In this document: positions 23,671 to 33,974 of the stretch, piece after piece | Numbering within the stretch: the stretch's first letter is position 1 | How the letters are laid out: each line of letters starts with the position of its first letter | NCBI GenBank assembly: GCA_947625115.1 | Contig: CANQND010000008.1 | Span: forward strand, 1 to 58,770 | DNA length: 58,770 nt | DNA from: an uncultured Clostridia bacterium | GTDB lineage: Bacteria > Bacillota > Clostridia > Christensenellales > CAG-314 | Direction: 5' to 3' | The notes under the pieces: model-generated | Seen by the model: the letters and a program-made list of their open reading frames with translations, nothing else | Database searches by the model: none | Told to the model about the DNA's origin: nothing | Made by a program: the position numbers and the translations under genes

Positions 23671-25194
23671 ATGCTTGCTTTGATAAAAAGTTACGGGCTA
23701 AAAGGTTTGGACGGTTTTCCCGTGCAAGCGGAAATCGATATGCATTCGGGAATGCCGTCCTACGATATAGTGGGGCTGGCGGACACTGCCGTCAAGGAAT
23801 CGAAAGAACGCGTTCGTTCCGCTATGAAAAACAGCGGCTATCAATATCCCGTGGCTGCTGTTGTAGTAAATCTCGCTCCCGCCGACATAAAAAAGGAGGG
23901 CAGTTTGTACGATCTGCCGATAGCGATAGGTATGCTTGCCGCAAGCAAGCAGATACCGTACGAAACTCTTCGCCGCCCGATAATTCTCGGTGAACTTTCA
24001 CTTAACGGCGAAGTGCGCAAAGTCAACGGGTTACTGCCAATGCTCATCAGCGCGGTGCAACAAGGCGAAAAAACCTTTGTAATTCCCAAGGGCAACGCGC
24101 CCGAGGCGGCTTTTATCGAGGGGGCTACCGTGTACGCCGTCGAAACGCTGCGCGAGGCGGTGGGCTTTTTGACGGGTACGGCGGAGTTGGATCCGATAGA
24201 AATTCGCAGTTGGCAAAGCGATATTCAACAAAATCACAGCGATAACGACTTTAAGTATATCAAAGGGCAGTATGCGGCTAAGCGGGCAATGGAGATTGCC
24301 GTTGCGGGCGGACACAACATTATAATGATAGGTCCTCCCGGCGCAGGCAAAACAATGCTTGCAAGAGCCGTTCCGTCCATTATGCCCAACCTTACTTTTG
24401 AAGAAGCGTTGGAAGTGGCAAAAATACACAGCGTTTCGGGACAATTGGACGGTTTCATTTACGAACGCCCGTTCCGTACGCCTCATCACTCCTCCACGAT
24501 GGTTGCGTTGACGGGCGGAGGCAACAAGGCTCGCCCGGGAGAAATCAGTTTGGCGCATAACGGTGTTCTTTTTCTCGACGAATTGCCCGAATACAACCGT
24601 CAAACATTGGAAACGCTCAGACAACCGTTGGAGGACGGAGTTATCACCGTTTCGAGAAACGCCATTTCCGTTACCTATCCCGCCGATTTTATGTTGATAG
24701 CAAGTATGAACCCCTGCCCTTGCGGAAACTACGGTAGCGCGACGGCGGAATGTAAGTGTACCGCGTCGCAAATACACAGATACCTCAACAAACTTTCGGG
24801 ACCTCTGCTCGATAGAATAGACATACACATCGAGGTGGACAACGTAACGTACGATCAATTGCAAGAGGACAAGCTGGCGGAACCGTCGTCGGTGATAAGG
24901 GAGAGAGTGAACAAAGCTCGCGCTATTCAACTCGACCGTCTTGCGGGATCTGGGCGCAGGTGCAACGCCCAAATGACCCCCGCGGACATAAAAAAATATT
25001 GCAAAATCGACAAAGAAAGCGCGCTTTTGTTGGAAGAATCGTTCAAAAAACTCAATCTCACGGCGCGCGCGTATAATCGCGTATTGAAAGTTGCCCGTAC
25101 GATAGCGGACTTGGAGGGCGCGGAAAAAATTACTGTCAAGCATATAGCGGAGTCGCTCCAATACCGTCAGTTAGACAGAAAATACAGGGTGTAA
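23671..25194 (+). CDS. comM: YifB/ComM family Mg-chelatase-like AAA+ ATPase
   Basis: A 507-residue AAA+ protein. It begins MLALIKSYGLKGLDGFPVQ with the Lon-S5-like ChlI domain, has Walker A GPPGAGKT (about residue 221) and Walker B LFLDELPEY, and a C-terminal helical domain ending LQYRQLDRKY. In naturally competent bacteria ComM is a helicase promoting branch migration during transformation. A cysteine cluster CPCGNYGSATAECKC lies after the sensor region. ATG 23671 follows CGGAG. dprA starts immediately after its stop. Confidence 0.93.
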   Translation: MLALIKSYGLKGLDGFPVQAEIDMHSGMPSYDIVGLADTAVKESKERVRSAMKNSGYQYPVAAVVVNLAPADIKKEGSLYDLPIAIGMLAASKQIPYETLRRPIILGELSLNGEVRKVNGLLPMLISAVQQGEKTFVIPKGNAPEAAFIEGATVYAVETLREAVGFLTGTAELDPIEIRSWQSDIQQNHSDNDFKYIKGQYAAKRAMEIAVAGGHNIIMIGPPGAGKTMLARAVPSIMPNLTFEEALEVAKIHSVSGQLDGFIYERPFRTPHHSSTMVALTGGGNKARPGEISLAHNGVLFLDELPEYNRQTLETLRQPLEDGVITVSRNAISVTYPADFMLIASMNPCPCGNYGSATAECKCTASQIHRYLNKLSGPLLDRIDIHIEVDNVTYDQLQEDKLAEPSSVIRERVNKARAIQLDRLAGSGRRCNAQMTPADIKKYCKIDKESALLLEESFKKLNLTARAYNRVLKVARTIADLEGAEKITVKHIAESLQYRQLDRKYRV

Positions 25195-26283
25195 ATGTAC
25201 AGTTTAGAAGAAAAAATTTGCATATTGTTTGGCGAAATCGGTCTTAGCTCGAACAAGTTTTTTCAATTGACGGATTTGTTCGACGGAGCGGAAGAATTGG
25301 TCGCCGAATTGGGGCATAGTGCAGACGCGGAAAAACTTCTCGGAGATGGTTATCCCGCGCTGTGCAACGCGCTGAAAAAACATTACTACGACAAAATCGT
25401 TGAAAAAGCCGAAAAAAACGATATTGTCGCCGTAACTTGGTATTCGGAGGATTATCCCGAGCAATTGCGCAACATAGACGACAAACCTTACGTGCTGTTT
25501 TGCAAGGGGGACGTTTCGCTGTTGAAAAGCGAGTGTCTTTCCATCATCGGCACGCGCAAGGTTTCTTCCTACGGGCGGCGTATCGCCAAAGATTTTACCG
25601 CTGTGCTGTGCGATTACTTTACCATTGTCAGCGGTCTTGCGTTCGGCGTAGATACAATCGCGCACGAAACGACTTTGGACGGCGGCGGCAAAACTATCGC
25701 CGTGCTTGGCGGAGGGTTGCTTAACGTTTATCCCGCCGCAAACAGCGGATTGGCAGATAGAATAACGGAAAACGGCGGCTTGGTCGTTTCGGAATACGGG
25801 CTTACGGCTCAACCCTTTTCTTTCCGCTTTCCTCACAGAAACCGTATCGTGTCGGGTTTGTCTAAGGGTGTGTTGGTTTGTCAGGCACCCGCTAAAAGCG
25901 GTACAAATTCCACCGTGGAATTGGCGTTGGAGCAGGGCAAAGACGTATTTGTCGTACCGGGCGAAATTTACGATATGGGTTTTCATGGCAGTAACCGCTT
26001 GATAAAAACGGTGCAGGGAGCCTGCGTTACGTCGCCGAGGGATATTGTGGATTTCTACGGTTTGGACAATCCTGCCGTAAGCGGCGAAAGCTATCAAATG
26101 AGTATCGAAGAACAAACCGTTGTCAACGCTTTGTCGGAGGGACCGCTTTCCTTTGACGATTTGGTGATAAAAACGGGACTGCCTCCCGCCGAACTGAATT
26201 TTTTGTTGGCAAATTTGGAATTAAGGAGTATAATTGCTAAGTTGGCAGGCAACACCTACCGACTTTATGGAGGAATTGAATGA
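25195..26283 (+). CDS. dprA: DNA processing protein DprA
   Basis: A 362-residue protein that loads RecA on incoming single-stranded DNA in transformation. The Rossmann core has SIIGTRKVSSYGRRIA, SGLAFGVDTIAHE, GGKTIAVLGGGL and FRFPHRNRIVSGLS. An N-terminal SAM-like domain and a C-terminal winged helix (about residues 300-360) complete it. Its stop overlaps the topA start. Together with comM it suggests at least ancestral DNA uptake; no uptake machinery lies in the window. Confidence 0.96.
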   Translation: MYSLEEKICILFGEIGLSSNKFFQLTDLFDGAEELVAELGHSADAEKLLGDGYPALCNALKKHYYDKIVEKAEKNDIVAVTWYSEDYPEQLRNIDDKPYVLFCKGDVSLLKSECLSIIGTRKVSSYGRRIAKDFTAVLCDYFTIVSGLAFGVDTIAHETTLDGGGKTIAVLGGGLLNVYPAANSGLADRITENGGLVVSEYGLTAQPFSFRFPHRNRIVSGLSKGVLVCQAPAKSGTNSTVELALEQGKDVFVVPGEIYDMGFHGSNRLIKTVQGACVTSPRDIVDFYGLDNPAVSGESYQMSIEEQTVVNALSEGPLSFDDLVIKTGLPPAELNFLLANLELRSIIAKLAGNTYRLYGGIE

Positions 26284-28499
26284 AACTTGTTATTGTCGAA
26301 TCCCCCGCGAAAGCCAAGACGATAGGCAAATATTTGGGACCCGACTATCGCGTGGACGCGTCGCGCGGTCATATATGGGATTTGCCCGACAAAGAAATGG
26401 GCATAGATTTTGAACACAACTACGAACCGTCGCTGGAAGCGCGCAAACCGGAACAGCGCGAAACCATCGAACGCCTGAAAAAAGAAGTGGCGCGTGCCGA
26501 AAGAGTTTACCTCGCTACCGACCCCGATCGCGAGGGCGAGGCGATCTCTTATCATTTGCAATGCGCGTTGGAATTGGACCCCAAGGAAAAGAACAGAATT
26601 ATGTTCAACGAAATTTCCAAGAAAGCCGTCAACAACGCGATAGCGAACCCCGACTATATCAACACGGGCTTGGTAGCCGCGCAACAGGCTCGTCGCGTGT
26701 TGGACAGGTTGGTGGGCTACACGTTGTCGCCCGTTTTGTGTAAAAAGATAACGGGAAAACTTTCAGCGGGTAGAGTACAGTCTGCGGCATTGCGAATTAT
26801 CGTAGACCGTGAAAAAGAGATAAAGAAGTTCAAACCGGAAGAATTTTGGCACGTATCCGCAATTTTGGAAAAGCCAAGAACCAAGCCTCAATTCAAGGCT
26901 GTTTTGACGGAATTGAACGGCAAAAAGATCAAACTGAAAAACAAAGAGCAATGCGATGAAGTACTCAAAATTCTGGACGGCGAGTACACGGTTTCGTCTG
27001 TAAAAAAATCCGTTACGCAATCTCGTCCGCAACCGCCCTTTACCACAAGCACAATGCAACAGGACGCGGTGAACAAATTGAGAATGTCGTCCAATGCAGT
27101 TATGTCTGTGGCGCAACAGCTGTACGAGGGTTTCGACATAGCGGGAATGGGACACGTTGCGTTGGTTACGTACATTCGTACCGATTCGGTGCGCGTTTCC
27201 GCCGAAGCGGTTGCCGCCGCGCGCGAACGCATTTCGCAACTTTACGGAGAGAAATATATCCCCGAAAAGCCCAATTTCTACGCAACGAAAAAACAGGCGC
27301 AAGACGCTCACGAAGCAATTCGTCCCATAAATCTTGAACTTACGCCCGAGTCCATCAAAGATAAAGTTTCTCGCAGTCAGTACTTGCTGTACAAACTTAT
27401 TTACGAACGTTTTTTGGCAAGTCAGGCGGCTCCCGCAACGTTCAACAGCGTGTCCGTGTCTATTGCTTGCGGCGCGTGCGGTTTGACGGCAACGGGCAAA
27501 ACGCCGTTGTTCGACGGCTATCTTGCCATCTACGGCGAGGGCAAAGGCAAAGACAAGGAGGAAACGGACGAAAATCCCACCTTGCCGCAATTGGAAGCGG
27601 GAGATAAACTCAAACTTGTAAAACTCAATCACGAACAGCGTTTTACTAAGCCGCCCGTGCGCTATACGGAGGCGAGCATAATCAAAACGATGGAAGAAAA
27701 GGGCATAGGACGTCCGAGTACTTACGCTACGATAATGCAAACGCTGTACAAGCGCGAATACGTTACCAAAGACGGCAAGTTCCTTGTTCCGAGCAATCTC
27801 GGCATACAGGTAACGGAATACTTGCAACAGTATTTCAGCGAAGTAGTGGACGTGCAGTTTACCGCCGAAATGGAAGATCGTTTGGACGCTATCGAGGACA
27901 ATGGCGAACCTTGGTACAACGTTGTGGACAGCTTTTACAAACCAATGCTCAAAGAAGTGGAAACGGCAATGCACTCTCGCAAAGTTGCCGTGCAGGACGA
28001 GGTTTCCGACGTCATCTGCGACAAATGTGGTGCGCCGATGGTGATTCGTACGGGCAAGTACGGTAAGTACCTTGCTTGCAGTAACTATCCCGCGTGTTCC
28101 AACATAAAGAGTATGAAAGAAAAAGTTCCTCCCAAAGAAACGGACATCGTTTGCGAGATATGCGGAGCCAAGATGTTGGAACGTCAGGGCAAATACGGTA
28201 AGTACTTGTCGTGCAGTAACTATCCCGCGTGTCGCAACACCAAGCCGATAACCGAAACCGTTGCCAAATGTCCGAAATGCGGCAAAGACGTAACGAAGCG
28301 CGTTTCAAAGAGAGGAATAACGTTCTACGGCTGTACGGGCTGGCCCGCGTGCGACTTTGTTTCGTGGGATATTCCCACGGGAGAATTGTGTCCCGTTTGC
28401 GGCGCGCACTTGGTTTACAAAACTTCGCACGGCAAAAAGTTTGTGCGTTGCTCCAACAAGGAATGTAAATACGACGGCGGTGAAGTGAGTGAGAGCTAA
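26280..28499 (+). CDS. topA: DNA topoisomerase I
   Basis: A 739-residue type IA enzyme relaxing negative supercoils. The Toprim domain starts MKLVIVESPAKAKTIGKYLG with DPDREGEAISYH; the active-site tyrosine is in TYIRTDS (about residue 297). The C-terminus has four successive zinc ribbons: CDKCGAPM, CEICGAKM, CPKCGKDV and CPVCGAHL, each with a distal cysteine pair. The first two are nearly identical, consistent with internal duplication. Four-base overlap with dprA. Confidence 0.98.
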   Translation: MKLVIVESPAKAKTIGKYLGPDYRVDASRGHIWDLPDKEMGIDFEHNYEPSLEARKPEQRETIERLKKEVARAERVYLATDPDREGEAISYHLQCALELDPKEKNRIMFNEISKKAVNNAIANPDYINTGLVAAQQARRVLDRLVGYTLSPVLCKKITGKLSAGRVQSAALRIIVDREKEIKKFKPEEFWHVSAILEKPRTKPQFKAVLTELNGKKIKLKNKEQCDEVLKILDGEYTVSSVKKSVTQSRPQPPFTTSTMQQDAVNKLRMSSNAVMSVAQQLYEGFDIAGMGHVALVTYIRTDSVRVSAEAVAAARERISQLYGEKYIPEKPNFYATKKQAQDAHEAIRPINLELTPESIKDKVSRSQYLLYKLIYERFLASQAAPATFNSVSVSIACGACGLTATGKTPLFDGYLAIYGEGKGKDKEETDENPTLPQLEAGDKLKLVKLNHEQRFTKPPVRYTEASIIKTMEEKGIGRPSTYATIMQTLYKREYVTKDGKFLVPSNLGIQVTEYLQQYFSEVVDVQFTAEMEDRLDAIEDNGEPWYNVVDSFYKPMLKEVETAMHSRKVAVQDEVSDVICDKCGAPMVIRTGKYGKYLACSNYPACSNIKSMKEKVPPKETDIVCEICGAKMLERQGKYGKYLSCSNYPACRNTKPITETVAKCPKCGKDVTKRVSKRGITFYGCTGWPACDFVSWDIPTGELCPVCGAHLVYKTSHGKKFVRCSNKECKYDGGEVSES

Positions 28500-29790
28500 G
28501 GTTATCGGCGGCGGTTTTGCAGGGTGCGAAGCGTGTTATCAATTGTTGAAACGCGGCGTAGACGTAACTTTGACGGAAATGAAACCGTTAAAAAAATCTC
28601 CCGCTCACCACTTGGACACGTTGTGCGAAGTTGTCTGTTCCAATTCTTTCAAGAGCGATCTTCTTGACACGGCAAGCGGTTTGCTTAAAGCGGAAATGAG
28701 GCTTTTGGACAGCTTGGTGCTTGATGTCGCGGAACAAACAAAAGTACCCGCCGGCGGCGCGCTTGCTGTTGACAGGTACGCCTTTTCCGCAGAGATGACA
28801 AGGCGTTTGGAAGCGTTTCCCTCTTTTAACAGGGTCGAGGCTGTGGAAACAAGCCTTTCTGACGAGGGTTACGACTTTGTTATCGTAGCCACGGGACCGC
28901 TCACCGACGAGGCGTTGGTTCCCGCTCTTCAAAAAGTTTTCGGAAGCAAATTTTTGTACTTCTTCGACGCGGTTGCTCCCATTGTGACGGCAGAAAGCAT
29001 AGATCTTGACAGCGCGTTTGTCGCCAGCAGATACGGAAAGGGCGAAGCCGACTACTTGAATTGCCCGATGGACAAGCAGCAGTATCTGGCTTTTTACGAC
29101 AATCTCGTATCTGCGGAAACGGTGCAACTTCAAGAATTTGAAAACAACGTGTTCGAGGGGTGTATGCCGATAGAGGTTATGGCTAAGCGCGGCGTTGATA
29201 CAATGCGTTTCGGACCGTTAAGACCTATTGGTCTGCGAGATGAGCGCACGGGCGAAAAGCCCTACGCCGTGTTGCAATTGCGCAAAGAAAATATCGACGG
29301 CACGCGCTATAATCTTGTGGGATTTCAGACAAATCTCAAATACGGCGAACAAAAGCGAGTATTCTCGATGATCCCCGCCTTGCGGGAAGCGGAATTTGTG
29401 CGATACGGCGTTATGCACAGAAATACGTATATCGACGCGCCTAAATTTCTTGACAGAAATTTTCAACTGAAAACCGATAAGAAGTTGTTTTTTGCGGGTC
29501 AATTGACGGGCGTCGAGGGGTATATGGAATCCGCTGTGAGCGGATTGGTCTCCGCTTTGCAGGCGTACCGCATTTTCAGCGGTTTAGCTCCCGTTCCGTT
29601 TAGTTCGGAAACTATCACGGGTGCGCTTTGCGATCACGTTTCGTCGGACTTCGGAGAGTACTCGCCGATGAACGCAAGTTTCGGAATACTTGCTCCTTTG
29701 TCGGAAAAAATAAGAGATAAGTCGCAAAGAAAAATAGCCTATTCCCATCGGGCGATAGAAAATATGAAAAAAACAGTAATCAATATATAA
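28489..29790 (+). CDS. trmFO: Methylenetetrahydrofolate-tRNA-(uracil-5-)-methyltransferase TrmFO
   Basis: A 433-residue folate- and FAD-dependent enzyme forming m5U54 in tRNA. It begins [20 protein letters not shown], the FAD-binding dinucleotide fold. [12 protein letters not shown] and [10 protein letters not shown] are family segments, and [20 protein letters not shown] lies near the end. GTG 28489 lies within the last codons of topA. The topA-trmFO-hslVU order is the Bacillota norm; the xerC usually found between trmFO and hslV is missing. Confidence 0.96.
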   Translation: MRAKVIGGGFAGCEACYQLLKRGVDVTLTEMKPLKKSPAHHLDTLCEVVCSNSFKSDLLDTASGLLKAEMRLLDSLVLDVAEQTKVPAGGALAVDRYAFSAEMTRRLEAFPSFNRVEAVETSLSDEGYDFVIVATGPLTDEALVPALQKVFGSKFLYFFDAVAPIVTAESIDLDSAFVASRYGKGEADYLNCPMDKQQYLAFYDNLVSAETVQLQEFENNVFEGCMPIEVMAKRGVDTMRFGPLRPIGLRDERTGEKPYAVLQLRKENIDGTRYNLVGFQTNLKYGEQKRVFSMIPALREAEFVRYGVMHRNTYIDAPKFLDRNFQLKTDKKLFFAGQLTGVEGYMESAVSGLVSALQAYRIFSGLAPVPFSSETITGALCDHVSSDFGEYSPMNASFGILAPLSEKIRDKSQRKIAYSHRAIENMKKTVINI

Positions 29791-29800
29791 GGAGAAAATT

Positions 29801-30352
29801 ATGTCAGAAGTTTTTGCCGATTCCATAAAGGGTACAACTATTTGTGCGGTCAAACGCGACGGTAAAATAGCCGTAGCGGGCGACGGACAGGTCACGCAGG
29901 GTCAAAACGTTATTATGAAAGGCAATGCGGTAAAGGTGCGCCGTATCTACGACGGAAAAATTGTAACGGGCTTTGCAGGCTCTGTTGCAGACGCCTTTAC
30001 TTTGTCGGAAAAATTTGAAGAGATGTTGCAAAAATTCAGCGGTAATTTACTTCGTTCGGCTGTCGAGGTCGCTCAACTGTGGCGCAGAGATAACGTTATG
30101 CGCAAGCTCGAAGCTATGATGATCGTTGCCGACAAAGAAAACATCTACTTGCTTTCGGGCAGCGGCGACGTGATAGAACCCGACGACGGCGTGTGCGCAA
30201 TCGGCAGCGGCGGCAATTACGCTCTTGCCGCGGCAAAGGCACTTTTACGCAACACCGACCTTTCCGCCAAGGAAATAGCCGCCAAGGCACTTGAAATCGC
30301 AAGTGAAATTTGCGTATTTACCAACGGTCATATAACCGTAGAGGAGGCTTGA
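29801..30352 (+). CDS. hslV: HslV protease subunit with 11-residue propeptide
   Basis: A 183-residue proteolytic subunit of the HslUV ATP-dependent protease. The catalytic threonine is Thr12 in [13 protein letters not shown], followed by [13 protein letters not shown] and [12 protein letters not shown]. In most HslV the threonine follows the initiator methionine directly; here 11 residues ([11 protein letters not shown]) precede it and must be removed. The start is firm because AAGGAG lies 7 bases before it. hslU follows after one base. Confidence 0.95.
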   Translation: MSEVFADSIKGTTICAVKRDGKIAVAGDGQVTQGQNVIMKGNAVKVRRIYDGKIVTGFAGSVADAFTLSEKFEEMLQKFSGNLLRSAVEVAQLWRRDNVMRKLEAMMIVADKENIYLLSGSGDVIEPDDGVCAIGSGGNYALAAAKALLRNTDLSAKEIAAKALEIASEICVFTNGHITVEEA

Positions 30353-30353
30353 A

Positions 30354-31637
30354 ATGACGCCAAAACAAATTGTAAACGAACTTGACCGCTATATCGTGGG
30401 GCAATTCAACGCAAAAAAAGCGGTGGCGATAGCGTTGCGGAACAGATACCGCCGCAGTCAATTGCCTGCCGCCGACAGAGAGGAAATCACTCCCAAAAAC
30501 ATTATTATGAAAGGACCGACGGGCGTAGGCAAAACGGAAATCGCCCGTAGGCTTGCCAAACTTGTAAAGGCTCCTTTCCTCAAAGTGGAAGCCACCAAGT
30601 ACACCGAGGTCGGATACGTAGGCAGAGATGTAGAAAGTATGATCCGCGATTTGGTGGAAGTTTCCATTCGCCTTGTAAAAGACGAACGCTACAAAGAAGT
30701 GGAGGCTCGCGCTTTTGAACGCGCCGTGGACAGAGTTGCCGATCTGCTTTTGAAACAGTCTAAGGAATTGCCCGAGGGTATAACGAAAGTTGCCGTTATC
30801 GACGAGGTTTCCAAGCACAATCTCGACCAAATGCAGGTGGAAATCGCCGTTGCGGACGCTCCCAAGCCCGTAGAATTGCAACCCGGTGCGGGCGAGATAA
30901 ATATCGGCAGTATTTTCGGCGATATACTCCCGAAGAAAACAAAAAAACGTACGGTAACGGTAGAAGAGGCGTTGCGCATACTCGCCGCCGAAGAAAGCGA
31001 AAAGCTGATCGATCTGGACAGCGTTGAAGCTGAGGCGTTAAGACGCGCGGAAAACGACGGCGTGATATTCATCGACGAAATGGACAAGATAGCGGGCAAA
31101 TCTTCTCAAAACGGCCCCGACGTATCGCGCGAGGGTGTACAACGCGACATTTTGCCTATCGTCGAGGGTTGCACGGTAACCACCAAATACGGCAACATAA
31201 AAACCGACTACATTTTGTTCATTGCAAGCGGCGCGTTCCACGTGAGTAAGGTGTCAGATCTGATACCCGAATTGCAGGGACGTTTCCCCGTGCTGGTGGA
31301 GTTGGACAGCCTCGGCGTGGAAGATTTTATCAAAATTCTTACCGAACCCGAAAATGCCATAACACAGCAGTACAAGAAACTTCTCGCTGTGGACAACATC
31401 GAGTTGAGCTTCACCGAGGACGGTATCGCGGAGATAGCGAACGTAGCCTACGATCAAAACAATACCCTCGAAGATATCGGCGCGCGTCGCCTGCAAAGCA
31501 TTATGGAACATATCGTAGAGGATATTTCTTACGACATAAACGAGGAGGGGGAAACGAAAAAAGTTGTAATCGACAAAGATTACGTACTTAAAAATTTCCG
31601 TACCGAATCCCGCAACCTCAAAAAATACGTTTTGTAA
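30354..31637 (+). CDS. hslU: HslU ATPase subunit
   Basis: A 427-residue AAA+ unfoldase that feeds HslV. TPKQIVNELDRYIVGQ is the usual N-terminus; Walker A is GPTGVGKTE (residues 54-62), the pore loop lies near YVGRDVESM, Walker B is VIFIDEMDKIAG and the end is LKKYVL, the tail that inserts into HslV. The intermediate domain is slightly short. No ClpP or ClpX is in the window. Confidence 0.97.
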   Translation: MTPKQIVNELDRYIVGQFNAKKAVAIALRNRYRRSQLPAADREEITPKNIIMKGPTGVGKTEIARRLAKLVKAPFLKVEATKYTEVGYVGRDVESMIRDLVEVSIRLVKDERYKEVEARAFERAVDRVADLLLKQSKELPEGITKVAVIDEVSKHNLDQMQVEIAVADAPKPVELQPGAGEINIGSIFGDILPKKTKKRTVTVEEALRILAAEESEKLIDLDSVEAEALRRAENDGVIFIDEMDKIAGKSSQNGPDVSREGVQRDILPIVEGCTVTTKYGNIKTDYILFIASGAFHVSKVSDLIPELQGRFPVLVELDSLGVEDFIKILTEPENAITQQYKKLLAVDNIELSFTEDGIAEIANVAYDQNNTLEDIGARRLQSIMEHIVEDISYDINEEGETKKVVIDKDYVLKNFRTESRNLKKYVL

Positions 31638-31651
31638 CTTAGGAGAAAGTA

Positions 31652-33448
31652 ATGTCAGAACTACTAAACGGTCAACGTCGCAGTATGATGTGCGGCGATG
31701 TTACGACCGAACAAATCGGAAAAGAATTGACTCTTATGGGTTGGGTCCACAGACGGCGCGACTTGGGCGGACTTATCTTTTTGCAATTGCGCGACAGAAG
31801 CGGCATTATGCAAATTGTTTTCGATACGGACGTTTGTAGCGGAGATTTGCTGGACAAGGCGTCTACGCTCAAATTGGAGTACGTCGTATCCGTTACGGGC
31901 AAAGTACGCCTTCGCGTGGGAAACAACGTCAACCCCAATATGAAAACGGGCGAGGTGGAACTTGTCGCCGAGCAGTTGAAAATACTGTCCGAGGCGGACA
32001 CAACTCCCTTTTCCATCGGCGACGACGGTGCCAACGAAACGTTGCGTTTGAAATACAGATATTTGGACCTGCGCAGAGAATCGTTGCAACAAAACCTCGT
32101 TACGCGTAGCAAAATTTACAGCATAACGCGCAACTATCTTGCAGAACACGGCTTTATTGAGGTAGAAACGCCTATGCTCGGCAAATCCACGCCAGAGGGC
32201 GCGCGCGATTATCTCGTTCCAAGCAGAATACGACAGGGCAGTTTTTACGCTTTGCCGCAGTCGCCGCAACTGTACAAGCAATTGCTTATGATCGGCGGAA
32301 TGGACAGATATTTTCAAATTGCAAAGTGCTTCCGTGATGAGGACTTGCGCGCCAACCGTCAGCCTGAATTTACTCAAATCGACCTCGAAATGAGTTTTGT
32401 CGATCAGGAAGAAGAGGTGATGACCTTGACGGAGGGTTTGCTCGTCAAGATGTTCCGCGAAATTCGCGGCGTTCAACTCCCCGAACACTTTTTGCGTTTG
32501 CCTTGGACGGAGTGTATGAACCGTTTCGGCTCGGACAAGCCCGATATGCGTTTCGGTATGGAAATAGCCTGCCTTGACGAGGCGGTGCGCAACAGCAATT
32601 TCGTTGTGTTTTCCAACGCGTTGGCAAACGGCGGAACGGTGAGAGCTATCGTATTGAAACAGGGCGCGGACAAACTTTCGCGTAAAGATCTGGACAGGCT
32701 TGCGGAGTTTGTAAAAACCTACAAAGCCAAAGGGCTTGCTTGGTACGGACTTGGTAAAGAGGGCGTTAAGTGCAGTTTTGCCAAAGCCGTTTCGGAAAGC
32801 GAACTTACTGCCATATCCAACGTTTTGGGTATGGAACAGGGCGACATCGCCTTGATAGTTGCCGATAACGATTGGCAAACGGCGGTTGTCGCGTTGGGCG
32901 CGCTTCGTTGTCATTTGGCGGCGAAATTCGAACTGTACAAAAAGGGCGATTTTGCGGCTTTGTGGGTGGTGGACTTTCCGCTGTTTGAGTACTCCGATGA
33001 AGAGGGCAGATACGTTGCTATGCACCACCCGTTCACAAGCCCCAAAAACGAAGACTTGCAGTATATGAAAACCGACCCCGCGCGCGTACGCGCCAAAGCC
33101 TACGACGTGGTGATAAACGGCGACGAAATGGGCGGAGGCTCAATGCGTATATACAACCGCGACGTGCAAACGTTGATGTTTGAAACGCTTGGTTTCAGCG
33201 ACGAACAAATCGCGGAGCGGTTCGGTTTCTTTGTGGACGCGTTCAAATACGGAACGCCGCCGCACGGAGGATTGGCTCTCGGACTTGACCGTTTGGTGAT
33301 GGTGTTGACGGATACGAATAATATAAAAGACGTTATCGCTTTCCCGAAAATGCAAAACGCAAGCGATATGATGAGCGACGCTCCCTCCGAAGTGGAGGAA
33401 AAACAACTTAAAGAACTCGGAATTTGTTGCGAGGCGCACGATGACTGA
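31652..33448 (+). CDS. aspS: Aspartyl-tRNA synthetase, bacterial type
   Basis: A 598-residue class IIb synthetase. The N-terminal OB anticodon domain includes LMGWVHRRRDLGGLIF; motif 2 is CFRDEDLRANRQPEFTQID; a GAD insertion domain lies at about 290-410; motif 3 is GGLALGLDRLVM. Length and the GAD domain mark the bacterial type. Discriminating or non-discriminating status cannot be judged here. The last eight bases overlap the next gene. Confidence 0.97.
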   Translation: MSELLNGQRRSMMCGDVTTEQIGKELTLMGWVHRRRDLGGLIFLQLRDRSGIMQIVFDTDVCSGDLLDKASTLKLEYVVSVTGKVRLRVGNNVNPNMKTGEVELVAEQLKILSEADTTPFSIGDDGANETLRLKYRYLDLRRESLQQNLVTRSKIYSITRNYLAEHGFIEVETPMLGKSTPEGARDYLVPSRIRQGSFYALPQSPQLYKQLLMIGGMDRYFQIAKCFRDEDLRANRQPEFTQIDLEMSFVDQEEEVMTLTEGLLVKMFREIRGVQLPEHFLRLPWTECMNRFGSDKPDMRFGMEIACLDEAVRNSNFVVFSNALANGGTVRAIVLKQGADKLSRKDLDRLAEFVKTYKAKGLAWYGLGKEGVKCSFAKAVSESELTAISNVLGMEQGDIALIVADNDWQTAVVALGALRCHLAAKFELYKKGDFAALWVVDFPLFEYSDEEGRYVAMHHPFTSPKNEDLQYMKTDPARVRAKAYDVVINGDEMGGGSMRIYNRDVQTLMFETLGFSDEQIAERFGFFVDAFKYGTPPHGGLALGLDRLVMVLTDTNNIKDVIAFPKMQNASDMMSDAPSEVEEKQLKELGICCEAHDD

Positions 33449-33953
33449 GCAAGGCACCGTTCTCTCGGTAAAAAACGGTTACGCAAACGTCCGAATAGGC
33501 AGAAACAGCGCGTGCGCTTCTTGCGGGAAATGCGGAATGACCGAACGGCAAAAATACGTCGATTTTTACGCGGTAAACAGCGTGAACGCGAAAGAGGGCG
33601 ACGTCGTTGTGTTGGAAATTCCCGAAACAAACAGCGCGAAATTCGCCTTTGTGGGATATTTTCTTCCCATAATCCCCGCGCTCGGCTTACTTGCGTTGGC
33701 ATTGGGACTTCAATGGGAAGTGTGGATCGCCGCATTGATGTTTTTGGCGGGACTTGTGATAGGATTTTGTATCGTCGCGCTTGTTGAAAAGTTGCGCCGT
33801 CACAAATGGATAGAAACTCCGCAAATTGTGGAAATCGTACTCATACGGCACGAAAAGGACGTACAGGCGGCAGAAAAAGGCGAAACCGATGGCGCAGGAC
33901 AGTCGGAGAACGACGTTGTTGCGGACTTTGCGGAACAGGAAAACAAAAAATAA
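33441..33953 (+). CDS. RseC/MucC-like membrane protein
   Basis: A 170-residue protein whose N-terminal 30 residues carry the RseC cysteine motif CASCGKCG. Two adjacent membrane segments (about residues 75-91 and 93-115) follow. RseC proteins occur with Rnf-type electron transport and SoxR reduction, but here the gene overlaps aspS and precedes thioredoxin. The C-terminal tail is acidic and low in complexity. Redox or Fe-S function is inference from the family and the neighbour. Confidence 0.85.
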   Translation: MTEQGTVLSVKNGYANVRIGRNSACASCGKCGMTERQKYVDFYAVNSVNAKEGDVVVLEIPETNSAKFAFVGYFLPIIPALGLLALALGLQWEVWIAALMFLAGLVIGFCIVALVEKLRRHKWIETPQIVEIVLIRHEKDVQAAEKGETDGAGQSENDVVADFAEQENKK

Positions 33954-33974
33954 ACAATCAAGGAGATATAAACA

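Noticed and set aside
31664-33028. A 454-codon open frame antisense to aspS, and similar long frames antisense to topA, ffh and comM
   Set aside because: All lie opposite strongly conserved genes and have no independent features.
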